Source: Cutibacterium namnetense (GTDB lineage Bacteria; Actinomycetota; Actinomycetes; Propionibacteriales; Propionibacteriaceae). From it: a stretch of DNA of 48,565 nt. Of the stretch, positions 7,366-18,423 are shown one piece after another. Numbering within the stretch: position 1 is the first letter of the stretch; the number at the start of each line of letters is the position of its first letter. Below the pieces are notes generated by a model that saw only the letters and a list, made by a program, of their open reading frames with translations, searched no databases and was not told the origin of the DNA. The position numbers and the translations under genes are program-made. The stretch is from NCBI RefSeq assembly GCF_001642025.1, contig NZ_LWHO01000010.1, forward strand, positions 1 through 48,565, given 5' to 3'.

Positions 7366-8799
7366 TCACAACACCAGACCAGGCAGATAATTGGCCGCGT
7401 CCGGGTACTCCCGAACGATATCCTCCACCTTGGCGCACAGCGCTTCCACCTGATCCTGGGCACCACCGGTCAGATCCAGTGGCGAAGACACTAAGCCACG
7501 CAGCTGCTCCTTGGTGAGCGGAATCCGCGGATCGGCGGCCAGACGGGCAAAGAGGTCGTTGTCGGAGCGACCGGTTTCGCGCATCTCAAGGGCCACAGCC
7601 ACCGCGTGTTCCTTAATGGCCTCATGGGCGTCCTCCCGGCCGGCCCCAGCACGCACGCAAGCCATCAGGATCTTAGTGGTCGTCAAGAAGGGCAGGTAGC
7701 GCTCCAGCTCAGCCTCAATGACGGCAGGGAAGGCCCCAAAATCGCTGAGGATCATCAGGAAGGTCTCGAAGGCGCCGTCGATGGCATAGAAGGAATCTGG
7801 CAGTGCCACACGACGCACCACCGAACAGGAGACGTCACCCTCGTTCCACTGCACCCCCGCCAAGCCGGTGGCCATGGTCAGATAGCCCCGCAGCACGACA
7901 AGGAAACCGTTGACTCGCTCGCAGGAACGAGCATTCATCTTGTGCGGCATCGCCGACGAACCCACCTGGCCGGGCTTGAATCCCTCCGTGACGAGTTCGT
8001 TACCGGCCATGAGACGGATCGACGTCGCCAAGTTAGACGGACCCGACAGCACCTGCACCAGAGTCGAGATGACCTCAAAGTCCAAGGACCTCGGATAGAT
8101 CTGACCGGTCGAGGTGAGCACCTGGTTGAAGCCCAGGTGATCGGCAACGCGGTGCTCGAGATCATCAAGCTTGGAGTCGTGACCGCCGAGCAGGTCAAGC
8201 ATGTCCTGGGCGGTTCCCATCGGACCCTTGATGCCACGGGCCGGATAGCGCTCAATGAGCTCGTTGAGATGGTCCCACGCCACCAGCATCTCATCAATAG
8301 CGGTGGCGAACCGCTTGCCCAGGGTCGTCACCTGGGCGGCAACATTGTGAGAGCGCCCAGCAATGGCTTGATCAGAGAATTGCGCGGCCAGCCGCGACAG
8401 CTGGTTGAGTGTGGCAACCATCTTGTCGCGCACCAGCCGTAACGACTCCAGCACCTGCATCTGCTCAATGTTTTCGGTGAGGTCGCGGCTCGTCATGCCC
8501 TTGTGGATATGCTCGTGGCCAGCCAGGGCGTTGAACTCCTCAATCCTGGCCTTGACGTCATGACGAGTCACCGCCTCCCGCTCGGCAATCGAGTCCAGGT
8601 CGACATCGTCGAGGACCGCCTGGTAGTCGGCCAAGACCTGTTCGGGATCGTCGTCACCGAAGCTCACGCCGAGATCGGCTTGAGCTTCCATGACGGCCAG
8701 CCAGAGCCTGCGCTCGGCACGGATTTTGTTTTCCGGCGTCCAGATGGAACGCATGGCTGCGGAAGCATAACGGGTAGCAAGGATATTGGGTACGCTCAT
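7366..8799 (-). CDS. purB: Adenylosuccinate lyase PurB
   Basis: Encodes 477 residues. The fumarase/aspartase superfamily signature is seen as GSSAMPHKMNARSCERV, holding the catalytic Ser loop, and the substrate-binding AGRSHNVAAQVTTLGKR holds the His of the active site. It removes fumarate from both SAICAR and adenylosuccinate, so it acts in the IMP and AMP branches. The start ATG overlaps the purD stop (ATGA at 8796-8799), showing translational coupling. It begins MSVPNILATRYASAAM, typical of actinobacterial PurB. It is convergent with oxyR, with only a 42-base gap and no strong terminator visible. Confidence 0.97.
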   Translation of the reverse strand: MSVPNILATRYASAAMRSIWTPENKIRAERRLWLAVMEAQADLGVSFGDDDPEQVLADYQAVLDDVDLDSIAEREAVTRHDVKARIEEFNALAGHEHIHKGMTSRDLTENIEQMQVLESLRLVRDKMVATLNQLSRLAAQFSDQAIAGRSHNVAAQVTTLGKRFATAIDEMLVAWDHLNELIERYPARGIKGPMGTAQDMLDLLGGHDSKLDDLEHRVADHLGFNQVLTSTGQIYPRSLDFEVISTLVQVLSGPSNLATSIRLMAGNELVTEGFKPGQVGSSAMPHKMNARSCERVNGFLVVLRGYLTMATGLAGVQWNEGDVSCSVVRRVALPDSFYAIDGAFETFLMILSDFGAFPAVIEAELERYLPFLTTTKILMACVRAGAGREDAHEAIKEHAVAVALEMRETGRSDNDLFARLAADPRIPLTKEQLRGLVSSPLDLTGGAQDQVEALCAKVEDIVREYPDAANYLPGLVL

Positions 8800-10115
8800 G
8801 AAAACTTCCCGTCGGTCAGGTTGGTGGAATTTTTGGGCTGCGGCGCGAGTTCGTCAGCCATCTCGTCAGCAGCCTCTAGCTCGGCTGCATGGCGGGCAAT
8901 GTCGCTGCGGTGAAACCCACCGCTAACCTCCAACTGGTCGATCCTGCGGTAGGCGTCGGCACGGGCTCCAGCCAAGGTTTCACCGTGGCCGAGCACCACG
9001 AGAACACGTCCACCACTGGTGACTAAGCCGTCCCCTTCAACACGGGTCCCGGCGTGCAAAACGTCCTCGTCGTCAACTGGGGCATCAACCCGACGCCCCT
9101 TCACCGGGGAGGTAGGATACCCCTCGCTAGCCATAACAACGCCGACAGCTGCGCCACGGCGGAAACGCAGACCGTCAACACCGGATAGGTCTCCGCGGGC
9201 CGCAGCGGCCATGATCTGGGCCATAGGGGACTCCACCATGCTCAGCAGGGGCTCAGTCTCGGGATCGCCGAATCGCACGTTGAACTCAACGACTTTGGGA
9301 CCAGCAGAAGTGAGCGCCAACCCCACGTAAAGCAGGCCGACGAATGGGGTACCACGATCCGCCATCAGCCTCAGGGTCGGCGAGATGATAGTGGCCGACA
9401 CCGTCTCGACGAGATCGTCTGGGGCCCACGGCAACGGGGTGTAGGCGCCCATACCGCCGGTGTTCGGGCCAACTCCCCCGTCCCCGACCCGCTTGAAGTC
9501 CTGAGCCGGTTGCATCGGAAGGGCACGAGTGCCGTCACACACGGCGAAAAGGCTCACCTCCGGGCCGTCAAGGTATTCCTCAATAACCACCAGGTGACCG
9601 GACTTGAAACACCGCTCGGCATGGGCGAGAGCCTCGGCACGATCTTTCGTGACGATGACCCCCTTGCCCCCGGCCAGACCATCATCCTTGACCACGTATG
9701 GCGCCCCGAACTCGTCAAGGGCGGCCGCAACGGACTCAGCATCGTCACAGGAACGAGAACCTGCCGTCGGCACGCCAGCAGCAGCCATCACATCCTTAGC
9801 GAAGGCCTTCGACCCCTCCAGCCGGGCGGCCTCGGCACTCGGGCCGAAACAGTCGATCCCAGCCTCGCGCAAAACGTCGGCCACCCCGGCAACCAGTGGC
9901 GCCTCCGGACCAACGACAACGAGGTCCGCCCCCAAGTCACGCGCCAGAGAGACAACGGCATCACAATCGCACGGATCAATATCATGATTGGTGGCGAACG
10001 ATGCCGTCCCCGGGTTGCCGGGGGCGACGTGGACGGCGACAACCTCTGGGTCGCGATGGCAGGCTAAGGCGAGGGCGTGCTCGCGGCCACCGGACCCGAG
10101 GACGAGAACAGTCAT
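8796..10115 (-). CDS. purD: Phosphoribosylamine-glycine ligase PurD
   Basis: Encodes 439 residues from the ATG at 10115; a GTG three codons upstream is an alternative. The N-terminal VLVLGSGGREHALA, the ATP-grasp loop VKDDGLAGGKGV and the C-terminal EFNVRFGDPETEPLL are the PurD signatures. It catalyses step 2 of de novo purine synthesis, forming GAR from phosphoribosylamine, glycine and ATP. It overlaps purB by four bases and lies 58 bases downstream of purA in the same direction, consistent with a purA-purD-purB unit. The C-terminal tail after about residue 420 (acidic, DEMADELAPQ) is unusual and probably disordered. Confidence 0.97.
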   Translation of the reverse strand: MTVLVLGSGGREHALALACHRDPEVVAVHVAPGNPGTASFATNHDIDPCDCDAVVSLARDLGADLVVVGPEAPLVAGVADVLREAGIDCFGPSAEAARLEGSKAFAKDVMAAAGVPTAGSRSCDDAESVAAALDEFGAPYVVKDDGLAGGKGVIVTKDRAEALAHAERCFKSGHLVVIEEYLDGPEVSLFAVCDGTRALPMQPAQDFKRVGDGGVGPNTGGMGAYTPLPWAPDDLVETVSATIISPTLRLMADRGTPFVGLLYVGLALTSAGPKVVEFNVRFGDPETEPLLSMVESPMAQIMAAAARGDLSGVDGLRFRRGAAVGVVMASEGYPTSPVKGRRVDAPVDDEDVLHAGTRVEGDGLVTSGGRVLVVLGHGETLAGARADAYRRIDQLEVSGGFHRSDIARHAAELEAADEMADELAPQPKNSTNLTDGKFS

Positions 10116-10173
10116 ACTGGACACGGAACTAGCCTAGAGCCTGCAACGTCTGTCCCCCACCAGCCGGGAGGAG

Positions 10174-12536
<2,363 letters not shown>

Positions 12537-12647
12537 GTCGCCCTCCTGGGTCTGGCGACGCCTTTGACGTCGCTGTGCCTCCATTCTTCCGCCTTTTGCC
12601 ACCGTGCGTCACCCAAGCTGATTTTCTGGTGCCATCATCATGGCGTC

Positions 12648-12668
12648 CATGCCATGATTAACGGCATG
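12648..12668. promoter_or_regulatory. Inverted repeat over the GntR regulator start
   Basis: CATGCC (12648-12653) and GGCATG (12663-12668) form a perfect 6-bp inverted repeat separated by nine bases, ending on the likely ATG of the regulator. Its position suits an autoregulatory operator. No identical site was found upstream of nanT. Confidence 0.35.
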
Positions 12669-13382
12669 TCAGGTACGAACGACGCCGTCCACTTAGCCGA
12701 CAATCTCAATCCGGCGGCTAAGCGGATGTTCGAGTGGATTCTGTCCTCAGACCTTGCCCCCGGCGACCCCATCCCGATTGAACAGGACCTCGCTGCCCAG
12801 TTCGGGATGGCCCGTGGCACACTCCGTGAGGCGGTGCGAGAGTTGCGCGCCCTAGGAATCCTTGAGGTGCGTCGCGGGCTGGGCACCTACCTGTCGACGG
12901 CTTCCGCGTCAACGATCCGCCCCAGTCTCGTCTACCGAAGCGTCAAACAGGTCACCACCGACGAAACCGGAGCCCGGGACTTCACCGGTCTGCGGGAGAT
13001 GGTGGAAGTGCGGGCACTCCTGGAGTGCTCGCTGGCCGCCGAAGTCACCAGCCGCATCAGCACCGAGACCGGACGGACCCTGCACGCCCTGGCGGCCCGG
13101 ATGGACGATCCCCAGGATTCAGCCACCGCAGACCGCCAGTTCCACCGACTGCTATATGCGGACATGGGCAATCAACTCGCCCGCGAGCTGATCGACGTCT
13201 TTTGGGACTCCCTAAATCTTGCTGGGCTGATGCTTCCACCAACCAATACGATGCCGGCCACTCGTCAGGCCCACGACCTCATCGCTGACTGCGTCACCGG
13301 CCATGATCCACAGGCCAGCCGCGAAGCCATGTGGGATCACTTCTCCGCCATTCGGGAGAGGCTGGCAGGCGCGCAACCTTGA
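12666..13382 (+). CDS. FadR-type GntR transcriptional regulator, probable regulator of the sialic-acid genes
   Basis: Encodes 238 residues from the ATG at 12666; another ATG at 12654 would add four. Residues about 15-80 form the GntR winged helix-turn-helix (SDLAPGDPIPIEQDLAAQFG, MARGTLREAVRELRALGILEVRRGLGTY). The C-terminal helical FCD domain has conserved metal/ligand residues (FTGLREMVEVRALLE ... ADRQFHRLLY ... HDLIADCVTGHD). NanR regulators of sialic-acid catabolism belong to this subfamily. It is convergent with nanE and 87 bases away, which supports but does not prove control of the nan operon. No good ribosome site is seen, so a leaderless start is possible. Confidence 0.85.
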   Translation: MSGTNDAVHLADNLNPAAKRMFEWILSSDLAPGDPIPIEQDLAAQFGMARGTLREAVRELRALGILEVRRGLGTYLSTASASTIRPSLVYRSVKQVTTDETGARDFTGLREMVEVRALLECSLAAEVTSRISTETGRTLHALAARMDDPQDSATADRQFHRLLYADMGNQLARELIDVFWDSLNLAGLMLPPTNTMPATRQAHDLIADCVTGHDPQASREAMWDHFSAIRERLAGAQP

Positions 13383-13469
13383 AACGGTCAGCCCAACCTG
13401 GCTCGTGGTAGTACACGCTGAGGTGAAGTACCGAAAAATGCCCCACCCCCGGCCTAGGCAAGGCGCCCA

Positions 13470-14159
13470 TCATTTCAGCGCGTCACGGAACCATCCAGTG
13501 ATCGAGGTCGGATGGGTGATCGCGGTTCCTACCACGACGGCATGGGCCCCCAAATCCATCGCATGGCGAGCTTGGTCCGGGGTGTGAATACGCCCCTCAG
13601 CGATGACGGGACGACCACCGTCAAGCTTTTTAACAAGGGCCTCAATAACCTCATAGTCGGGGCCATCGGTCTTGGGACGCTCCCCGGTGTAGCCGCACAG
13701 CGTCGTCCCGATGAGATCAGCTCCCGCCTCAGCAGCGAACAATCCGTCGTCAACCGAGCCACAATCAGCCATCACGACGACGTCATACTCCGCCTTGAGA
13801 CCCTTGATTGTCTCGGCCAGTGTGAGCCCGTCAGCGCGGTCTCGTCTGGTGCCATCGAGGGCAACGACGTCAGCCCCAGCAGCTGCCACACAGCGCGCAT
13901 GACGCAGCGTCGGGGTGATGTAAATGCCCTCATCACCCGCCTTCCAAATACCGACCACCGGTATGCTCACGCGCCCCTTAACAGCGGAGACATCGGAGAG
14001 TCCCTGGGCGCGCACTGCCACCGCTCCCCCGGCTTCGACCGCAGCCGCCATCTGGGCCATCGTCTCAGGGTGGCGCAGTGGCTCTCCAGGATAAGCCTGA
14101 CACGAAACCACGAGTCCTCCTGCCATGGAGGCGATGATCCTGTCTGTGAATCCGCTCAT
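13470..14159 (-). CDS. nanE: N-acetylmannosamine-6-phosphate 2-epimerase NanE
   Basis: Encodes 229 residues from the ATG at 14159, with GAGAGGG about ten bases upstream. It is a TIM-barrel protein with the NanE hallmarks GGLVVSCQAYPGEPLR, VVGIWKAGDEGIYITPT, ADVVALDGTRRDR, VMADCGSVDDGLFAAEAGAD and RPVIAEGRI. It converts ManNAc-6-phosphate to GlcNAc-6-phosphate in the cytosol, after NanA cleavage and ManNAc phosphorylation. It is the last gene of the nanT-DUF4862-nanA-nanE operon, 32 bases after nanA. No ManNAc kinase is encoded in the operon, so that step must come from elsewhere. Confidence 0.95.
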   Translation of the reverse strand: MSGFTDRIIASMAGGLVVSCQAYPGEPLRHPETMAQMAAAVEAGGAVAVRAQGLSDVSAVKGRVSIPVVGIWKAGDEGIYITPTLRHARCVAAAGADVVALDGTRRDRADGLTLAETIKGLKAEYDVVVMADCGSVDDGLFAAEAGADLIGTTLCGYTGERPKTDGPDYEVIEALVKKLDGGRPVIAEGRIHTPDQARHAMDLGAHAVVVGTAITHPTSITGWFRDALK

Positions 14160-14191
14160 AGGTGCGTCCCTCTCACATCGATGCTTGTCAT

Positions 14192-15112
14192 TCACGCGAG
14201 CTGACCAACACGACGAAGCACCTCAGCTACTCTCTCAACGTTGTCCCCGGTGAGGGTTGGCAGCGGCATGCTCATAGTGTTGGTCTCAATGGTGCCAAGA
14301 AGCTGCATTGCCGTCTTGAAAGCGCCCACACCAGCGGCCGGGCCAACGACACCCTGGGGCGCGAACACGATCTCCATTAACGCAGCAGCCTTGTCCTGCT
14401 CGGTACGGACCGTCTCCCAATCCCCCTCGCGGTAGGCCTTGTACATGGCCACGTAGTTGGTCGCGTCAACGTTAGCCAGCCCAGGAACAACCCCGTCGGC
14501 ACCCGACATGAAGGCCCCGTCGACGACAACCTCGTGACCGGTGAACAGAGACAGCGGAGAACCGGCAGCGCGGTTAGCCATGGCAAGGCGGCGGAAGGAG
14601 ACGTCGTCGGCCGAGGAATCCTTGCAGCCCGCAATGATCCCCTCGCGCCCCAACGTGATCATGAGCTCGACGGGCACCTTGACATGCACGCACACCGGAA
14701 TGTCGTAGACGAAAAGCGGGAGGTCGGTGGCCTCGTGCAAGGCGCGAAAGTGATTGTCGATCTCGGTCGGGCCGGTGATGGCGTAGAACGGCGCAGTGGC
14801 GACGACCGCATCCACCTCAATCTCCTCGGCCTGGCGGATGTGACGGATGACACGCAAGGTCTCTGTGTCAATGACACCAGCCAGCAAGGGAACCCGACCG
14901 GCAATGATCCGCTTGGCCTCAGCCAGCACACGGCCACGCATCTCGTCGTCGAAGAAGGCCACCTCGGAAGTAGAACCGAGGATGAACAAACCGTCCACCC
15001 CCTGACCGATAAGACGGTTGATGAGCTTCTCGTAGGAGGCTACGTCTAGATCACCGTCGAGGGTCAGCGGGGTGACGACCGGGGGAATGACGCCGTGGAA
15101 CTTCGTGGTCAT
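14192..15112 (-). CDS. nanA: N-acetylneuraminate lyase (DapA/NanA family)
   Basis: Encodes 306 residues from the ATG at 15112, preceded by AAGGAC. An upstream in-frame ATG at 15163 overlaps the previous stop (ATGA) and would give 323 residues. This is a Schiff-base class I aldolase of the DHDPS/NAL family. The N-terminal FHGVIPPVVTPLTLDGDLD, the catalytic Tyr in LFVYDIP and the Schiff-base Lys in IIAGCKDSSADD are visible, plus GSTSEVAFF in the substrate pocket. It should split sialic acid to pyruvate and N-acetylmannosamine. The family alone does not separate NAL from related aldolases; the sialic-acid context (nanE, transporter) decides. Confidence 0.88.
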   Translation of the reverse strand: MTTKFHGVIPPVVTPLTLDGDLDVASYEKLINRLIGQGVDGLFILGSTSEVAFFDDEMRGRVLAEAKRIIAGRVPLLAGVIDTETLRVIRHIRQAEEIEVDAVVATAPFYAITGPTEIDNHFRALHEATDLPLFVYDIPVCVHVKVPVELMITLGREGIIAGCKDSSADDVSFRRLAMANRAAGSPLSLFTGHEVVVDGAFMSGADGVVPGLANVDATNYVAMYKAYREGDWETVRTEQDKAAALMEIVFAPQGVVGPAAGVGAFKTAMQLLGTIETNTMSMPLPTLTGDNVERVAEVLRRVGQLA

Positions 15113-15159
15113 GGTGTTGTCCTTCATGTTGTCCGTAGATGTCGTGTCGTTGAGGGGTG

Positions 15160-16062
15160 TCATGCCGTCGTCATGACGTCATGGATGGAAGTGACCATGG
15201 CCAACCGCCGCTCGACGGTCGCATGGGCGGGAGCCTGGATCTTGATGCCCTGATAGACCTGAGCGCCTCGAGCCGCATCCAAGAAGGAGCCGACAAGATC
15301 CGTAGTCAGGAGACTAGTGGGTTCGTCGTCTCGCAGCGGAAGATGAGCATCCCCCCAAGCCGGCCCGTACTGGGTGGCGTCCGGACCAGCACCCGAGAGC
15401 ATCACCCCGCCGAGCAAACCGGCATCGGCCAGCCGAGCGACCTGACGCGCAGGCAACTCAGGGTCATGGGACTCCACGACGCTGCGACCCCAATTGATCG
15501 TTAACAGCGCCCGCGTGCCAACCACCGCGGTGATCTCCTCGTCCAGACTGAGGAACTCCTTCTCTCCCGGTCCGACGCCACCAGCCGCGTCGCAATGCTC
15601 AACGACGATGGCAAGCCCAGCGTCCTCGAAGACACCGGAGAGCTCGGCCAGCGAGGAGGCGAACGCCTTCGCGTCGGCCTTGCGACTAGGGGCGGAATGG
15701 ACCTCGACCCATCTGACGACAGGGTGCCCGACCATCTCGTGCAGAGCTCGCACATCGTCGACTAGACCGGTGACCCACGTCACGGCTCGCTGACGACCTT
15801 CCTCGTCAGGAGACGCGAGGCCGAACACAGAGTCGGTGGCACATCGTTGCATCGTCCCAGGGATGGCCGTTACGACGCAGTGAGCGAACCGGTTACGCAG
15901 CTGATCGGCGAGCCACTGGGGATCGGCGTCGAGGCCTTCCCGATAGGGGATCTCGATACCGTCGACCCAACCGGTCTCGGCCAGCCGTCGGTAAAAATCC
16001 TCCCGCTCAGCAGTGGTCCGCGGCATCGCGGCGTACGCGCCGACGATGGTCGGAGCAGTCAT
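15160..16062 (-). CDS. DUF4862 family TIM-barrel-like protein in the sialic-acid operon
   Basis: Encodes 300 residues starting within the 3' end of the transporter gene (ATGA overlap at 16059-16062) and ending overlapped by a possible nanA start (15160-15163). Alternating hydrophobic strands with acidic or His residues (WVDGIEIPYRE, RWVEVHSAPS, GLAIVVEHCDA, LLTINWGRS, GVMLSGAGPD) suggest a xylose-isomerase-like TIM barrel with a metal site made of E, H and D. I assign it to DUF4862 from its overall look, and no reaction is established. Its coupling to nanT and nanA suggests a role in handling a sialic-acid form, such as an isomerisation or deacetylation step. That role is inference. Confidence 0.7.
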   Translation of the reverse strand: MTAPTIVGAYAAMPRTTAEREDFYRRLAETGWVDGIEIPYREGLDADPQWLADQLRNRFAHCVVTAIPGTMQRCATDSVFGLASPDEEGRQRAVTWVTGLVDDVRALHEMVGHPVVRWVEVHSAPSRKADAKAFASSLAELSGVFEDAGLAIVVEHCDAAGGVGPGEKEFLSLDEEITAVVGTRALLTINWGRSVVESHDPELPARQVARLADAGLLGGVMLSGAGPDATQYGPAWGDAHLPLRDDEPTSLLTTDLVGSFLDAARGAQVYQGIKIQAPAHATVERRLAMVTSIHDVMTTA

Positions 16063-17687
16063 GACACGTCCTCCTTCTCGCCCGCAGAGGCGGCGATAGT
16101 GTCAGGGGTCCGGGAAGCCGCAAACTCTTCATCGACGTGATCCATCCGGTCGGCGGGACGCACGTGGCCGGGACGCAACAGCTTCTGCATCCGGTACGGG
16201 AAATTGATGGCAATAAGAATGATGATCACCGCGGTGAATGCGAAAGACAGGATGAACAGAGTCCATCCGAGGCCCCAGCTGGAGGGCAGCGCACCGCCGA
16301 CACCGGTAGCTGGATCACCTGCCAGGGCAATGCCGAGAACCGGGGCGATGGCCCCACCGAGAGCTCCGACGTTATAAGAAAAGCCCAAACCAGCAGCGCG
16401 CTTCTCGACCGGAAAATAGTTCGAAATGAACTTCGGCAGCAGACCAGAGATGCCCTGCCCGAACATCTGCTGAACAAAGATGAAAACTCCGAGGAGCACG
16501 ACCCATACCGTCGAGGAGTGCACCATGTCTCGGCTGACGAGAAACACCGGCAGGACGAGGAACTCCGAGATGAGCAGGGAGACCCAATAGGCCTTGCGGG
16601 TGCCGAATCTGTCACCGATAAATCCGGCCATGATGCAGCCCGCTGCGGCGCCAAAAGAGGTGGCGGTCACGAGGTTCGATGCAGTATCGCTACCCAATCC
16701 CAGGGTTTGCCGATAGTAGGTTGGTAGCAGAGCCTGGAGCGGCCATGAGTAGAGAAAAGCAACAAAGACCGTGATCATGACGGCCACACCTGTCGGCCAA
16801 CGCGATCCCTCGAACTGGACCATGAAGCTCACCATGACGGCCGCGACGACGATCCACAGCAGCGCCAACACGAGACCCGGGACGCCGCTCTTAAACAGGT
16901 AAATGACGATTAGGCATCCGAAAGTCGTAAGGGCCAGAACAATGTTAATGATACTTCGCTTCGGGTTACGTGCGAAGAGCATGGTGAACATGTCGGTCTT
17001 CTCGACGGCCTCGCCGGCAGCGGCCCGAGCGGCCTTCTCCTCGCGCATTTTTACAAAGTCAGCGGCCTCAGGAAGGGTACGACGCAGCCACAAAGCCAAG
17101 GCGATCGGGATAATGCCAAGCGCAAAGAGTATTCGCCAGGTATGAGGCTCAGCGGAGGTGCCATGGGTAAGGTACTCGATGAGGGCATACACCTGAGCCG
17201 TCACACCGGCGCCGAGAGAGAATCCAGAAATAAGGAACCCGGAGGCCTTATTCCGCAGACGCACTGGCCAGGACTCAATGACGTAGGTGGCTGAAGAGCC
17301 GTACTCACCGGCCATACCCATGCCGATGCAGACACGGGCGAGGAAAATGACCCAGAAGGTCGGGGCAATGGCACAGACAACCGATCCACCCGCATAGAGC
17401 AGAATCGAGATAACCATGGCCTCTTTGCGGCCGATCCGGTCGCCGATAGCTCCCAGCAGCAACCCACCGAACCATCGCGCAATAAAGGCAGCGGACACCA
17501 GGGTCGCAGTCGCCGCTGGTCCGACGTGAAAGGTCCTGCCGATCTCGGTGAGGACCAGCGTGATCATGACGAAGTCGAATCCATCCAGCAGATAACCGAT
17601 CCATGCCGCCCAGAAGGATTTCCACTGCGTGCCGGTCAACTCGTCACGCCATGATTTCCTGGCTGCTATGGCCTCGACGCCGCTCAT
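16059..17687 (-). CDS. nanT: MFS transporter, probable sialic acid:H+ symporter (NanT-like)
   Basis: Encodes 542 residues from the ATG at 17687, preceded by GGAGATGGGCGT. About 12-14 hydrophobic spans are visible. The N-terminal part matches NanT/SHS-type symporters: WIGYLLDGFDFVMITLVL (Asp in TM1), the loop GDRIGRKEAM between TM2 and TM3, and IGMGMAGEYGSSATYV in TM4. A charged cytoplasmic loop lies near the middle (EEKAARAAAGE). The extra length over a standard 12-span MFS protein resembles NanT. It leads the operon and overlaps the DUF4862 gene by four bases. Sialic acid specificity is inferred from the operon. Confidence 0.85.
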   Translation of the reverse strand: MSGVEAIAARKSWRDELTGTQWKSFWAAWIGYLLDGFDFVMITLVLTEIGRTFHVGPAATATLVSAAFIARWFGGLLLGAIGDRIGRKEAMVISILLYAGGSVVCAIAPTFWVIFLARVCIGMGMAGEYGSSATYVIESWPVRLRNKASGFLISGFSLGAGVTAQVYALIEYLTHGTSAEPHTWRILFALGIIPIALALWLRRTLPEAADFVKMREEKAARAAAGEAVEKTDMFTMLFARNPKRSIINIVLALTTFGCLIVIYLFKSGVPGLVLALLWIVVAAVMVSFMVQFEGSRWPTGVAVMITVFVAFLYSWPLQALLPTYYRQTLGLGSDTASNLVTATSFGAAAGCIMAGFIGDRFGTRKAYWVSLLISEFLVLPVFLVSRDMVHSSTVWVVLLGVFIFVQQMFGQGISGLLPKFISNYFPVEKRAAGLGFSYNVGALGGAIAPVLGIALAGDPATGVGGALPSSWGLGWTLFILSFAFTAVIIILIAINFPYRMQKLLRPGHVRPADRMDHVDEEFAASRTPDTIAASAGEKEDVS

Positions 17688-17814
17688 ACGCCCATCTCCA
17701 TCGATTGGTCGGGTTAACCCGTCGCGTTACATTGGACCTTGGATGTCCTATCTCAAGAATGAACTAACAGAATCACGTTGTCAACCTGTCGACGTCTACG
17801 CGACGATGACCGCA
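17688..17814 (-). promoter_or_regulatory. Promoter/operator region of the nan operon
   Basis: This 127-base gap between the DUF3151 stop and the nanT start holds a perfect palindrome GGGTTAACCC (17711-17720, 24 bases before nanT). It also holds a second dyad GGAC-N7-GTCC (17734-17748). A TTGAGA on the minus strand could be a -35, but the -10 is unclear. The palindromes are plausible binding sites for the GntR regulator at 12666. Confidence 0.4.
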
Positions 17815-18324
17815 TCACTCCTGATGATCGGGATCTTCATCCACCTCGACGTCCACAGCACTATCAGACGGCACATCATCGCCACGCAATGCCTGCCAGG
17901 CCTCGTCACTCAACTCTCGCAAGAGGGTGTCGGCATCGTCGGACTCATCGCCAAACCCAAGCCGCTCCGCCGCCATAGCCAGTGCATGAAGGCAACGAAA
18001 CAGACCCTGGTTAGGCAGATAGCCCCAATCCACTGACCCTTCGCCGTCCCACCCAGCGTCCCGAAGCTGCTCGAGGCCAAGGTCACGACCCGTGCAGGCA
18101 TAGGCGTACGCGGCGACATCGGCAGCGTCAGTACTGTTCAACAACGCCCCCTCGGCAAGAAGGGCCCAGCACAGAGTGGAGGATGGGTGCTCTTTGACGA
18201 CCGCCATGAACTCCCCGCGTCCCCGCTTAGCAAGCTTGCGAATGGCCGGGTCGGGCGGCAACCGCACGCCGTGGTCCTGCCCTTCGGTCTCAGTGGTCAG
18301 ATCGGTTTTTTGCTCCTGAGCCAT
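17815..18324 (-). CDS. DUF3151 family protein
   Basis: Encodes 169 residues from the ATG at 18324. The frame is open upstream, but that part overlaps the divergent mini-gene and lacks similarity. The conserved centre (HPSSTLCWALLAEGALL, DVAAYAYACTGRDLGLEQLR, DAGWDGEGSVDWGYLPNQGL, FRCLHALAMAAERLG) is the pattern of the actinobacterial DUF3151 family, helical and repeat-like. The C-terminus is strongly acidic (VDVEVDEDPDHQE). The protein is soluble, with no signal peptide. Function is unknown. It is divergent from the Cys-rich mini-gene and upstream of nanT in the same orientation, with a separate promoter region between them. Confidence 0.8.
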   Translation of the reverse strand: MAQEQKTDLTTETEGQDHGVRLPPDPAIRKLAKRGRGEFMAVVKEHPSSTLCWALLAEGALLNSTDAADVAAYAYACTGRDLGLEQLRDAGWDGEGSVDWGYLPNQGLFRCLHALAMAAERLGFGDESDDADTLLRELSDEAWQALRGDDVPSDSAVDVEVDEDPDHQE

Positions 18325-18423
18325 GCGCCCAAGCCTAGGGCGAAACGTACCGCGGTGCTTGCTCGGGCCGCCAACAAAGTCATATGACATAAACTTATTT
18401 ATGCCAAAGAAAGGATTACCATC

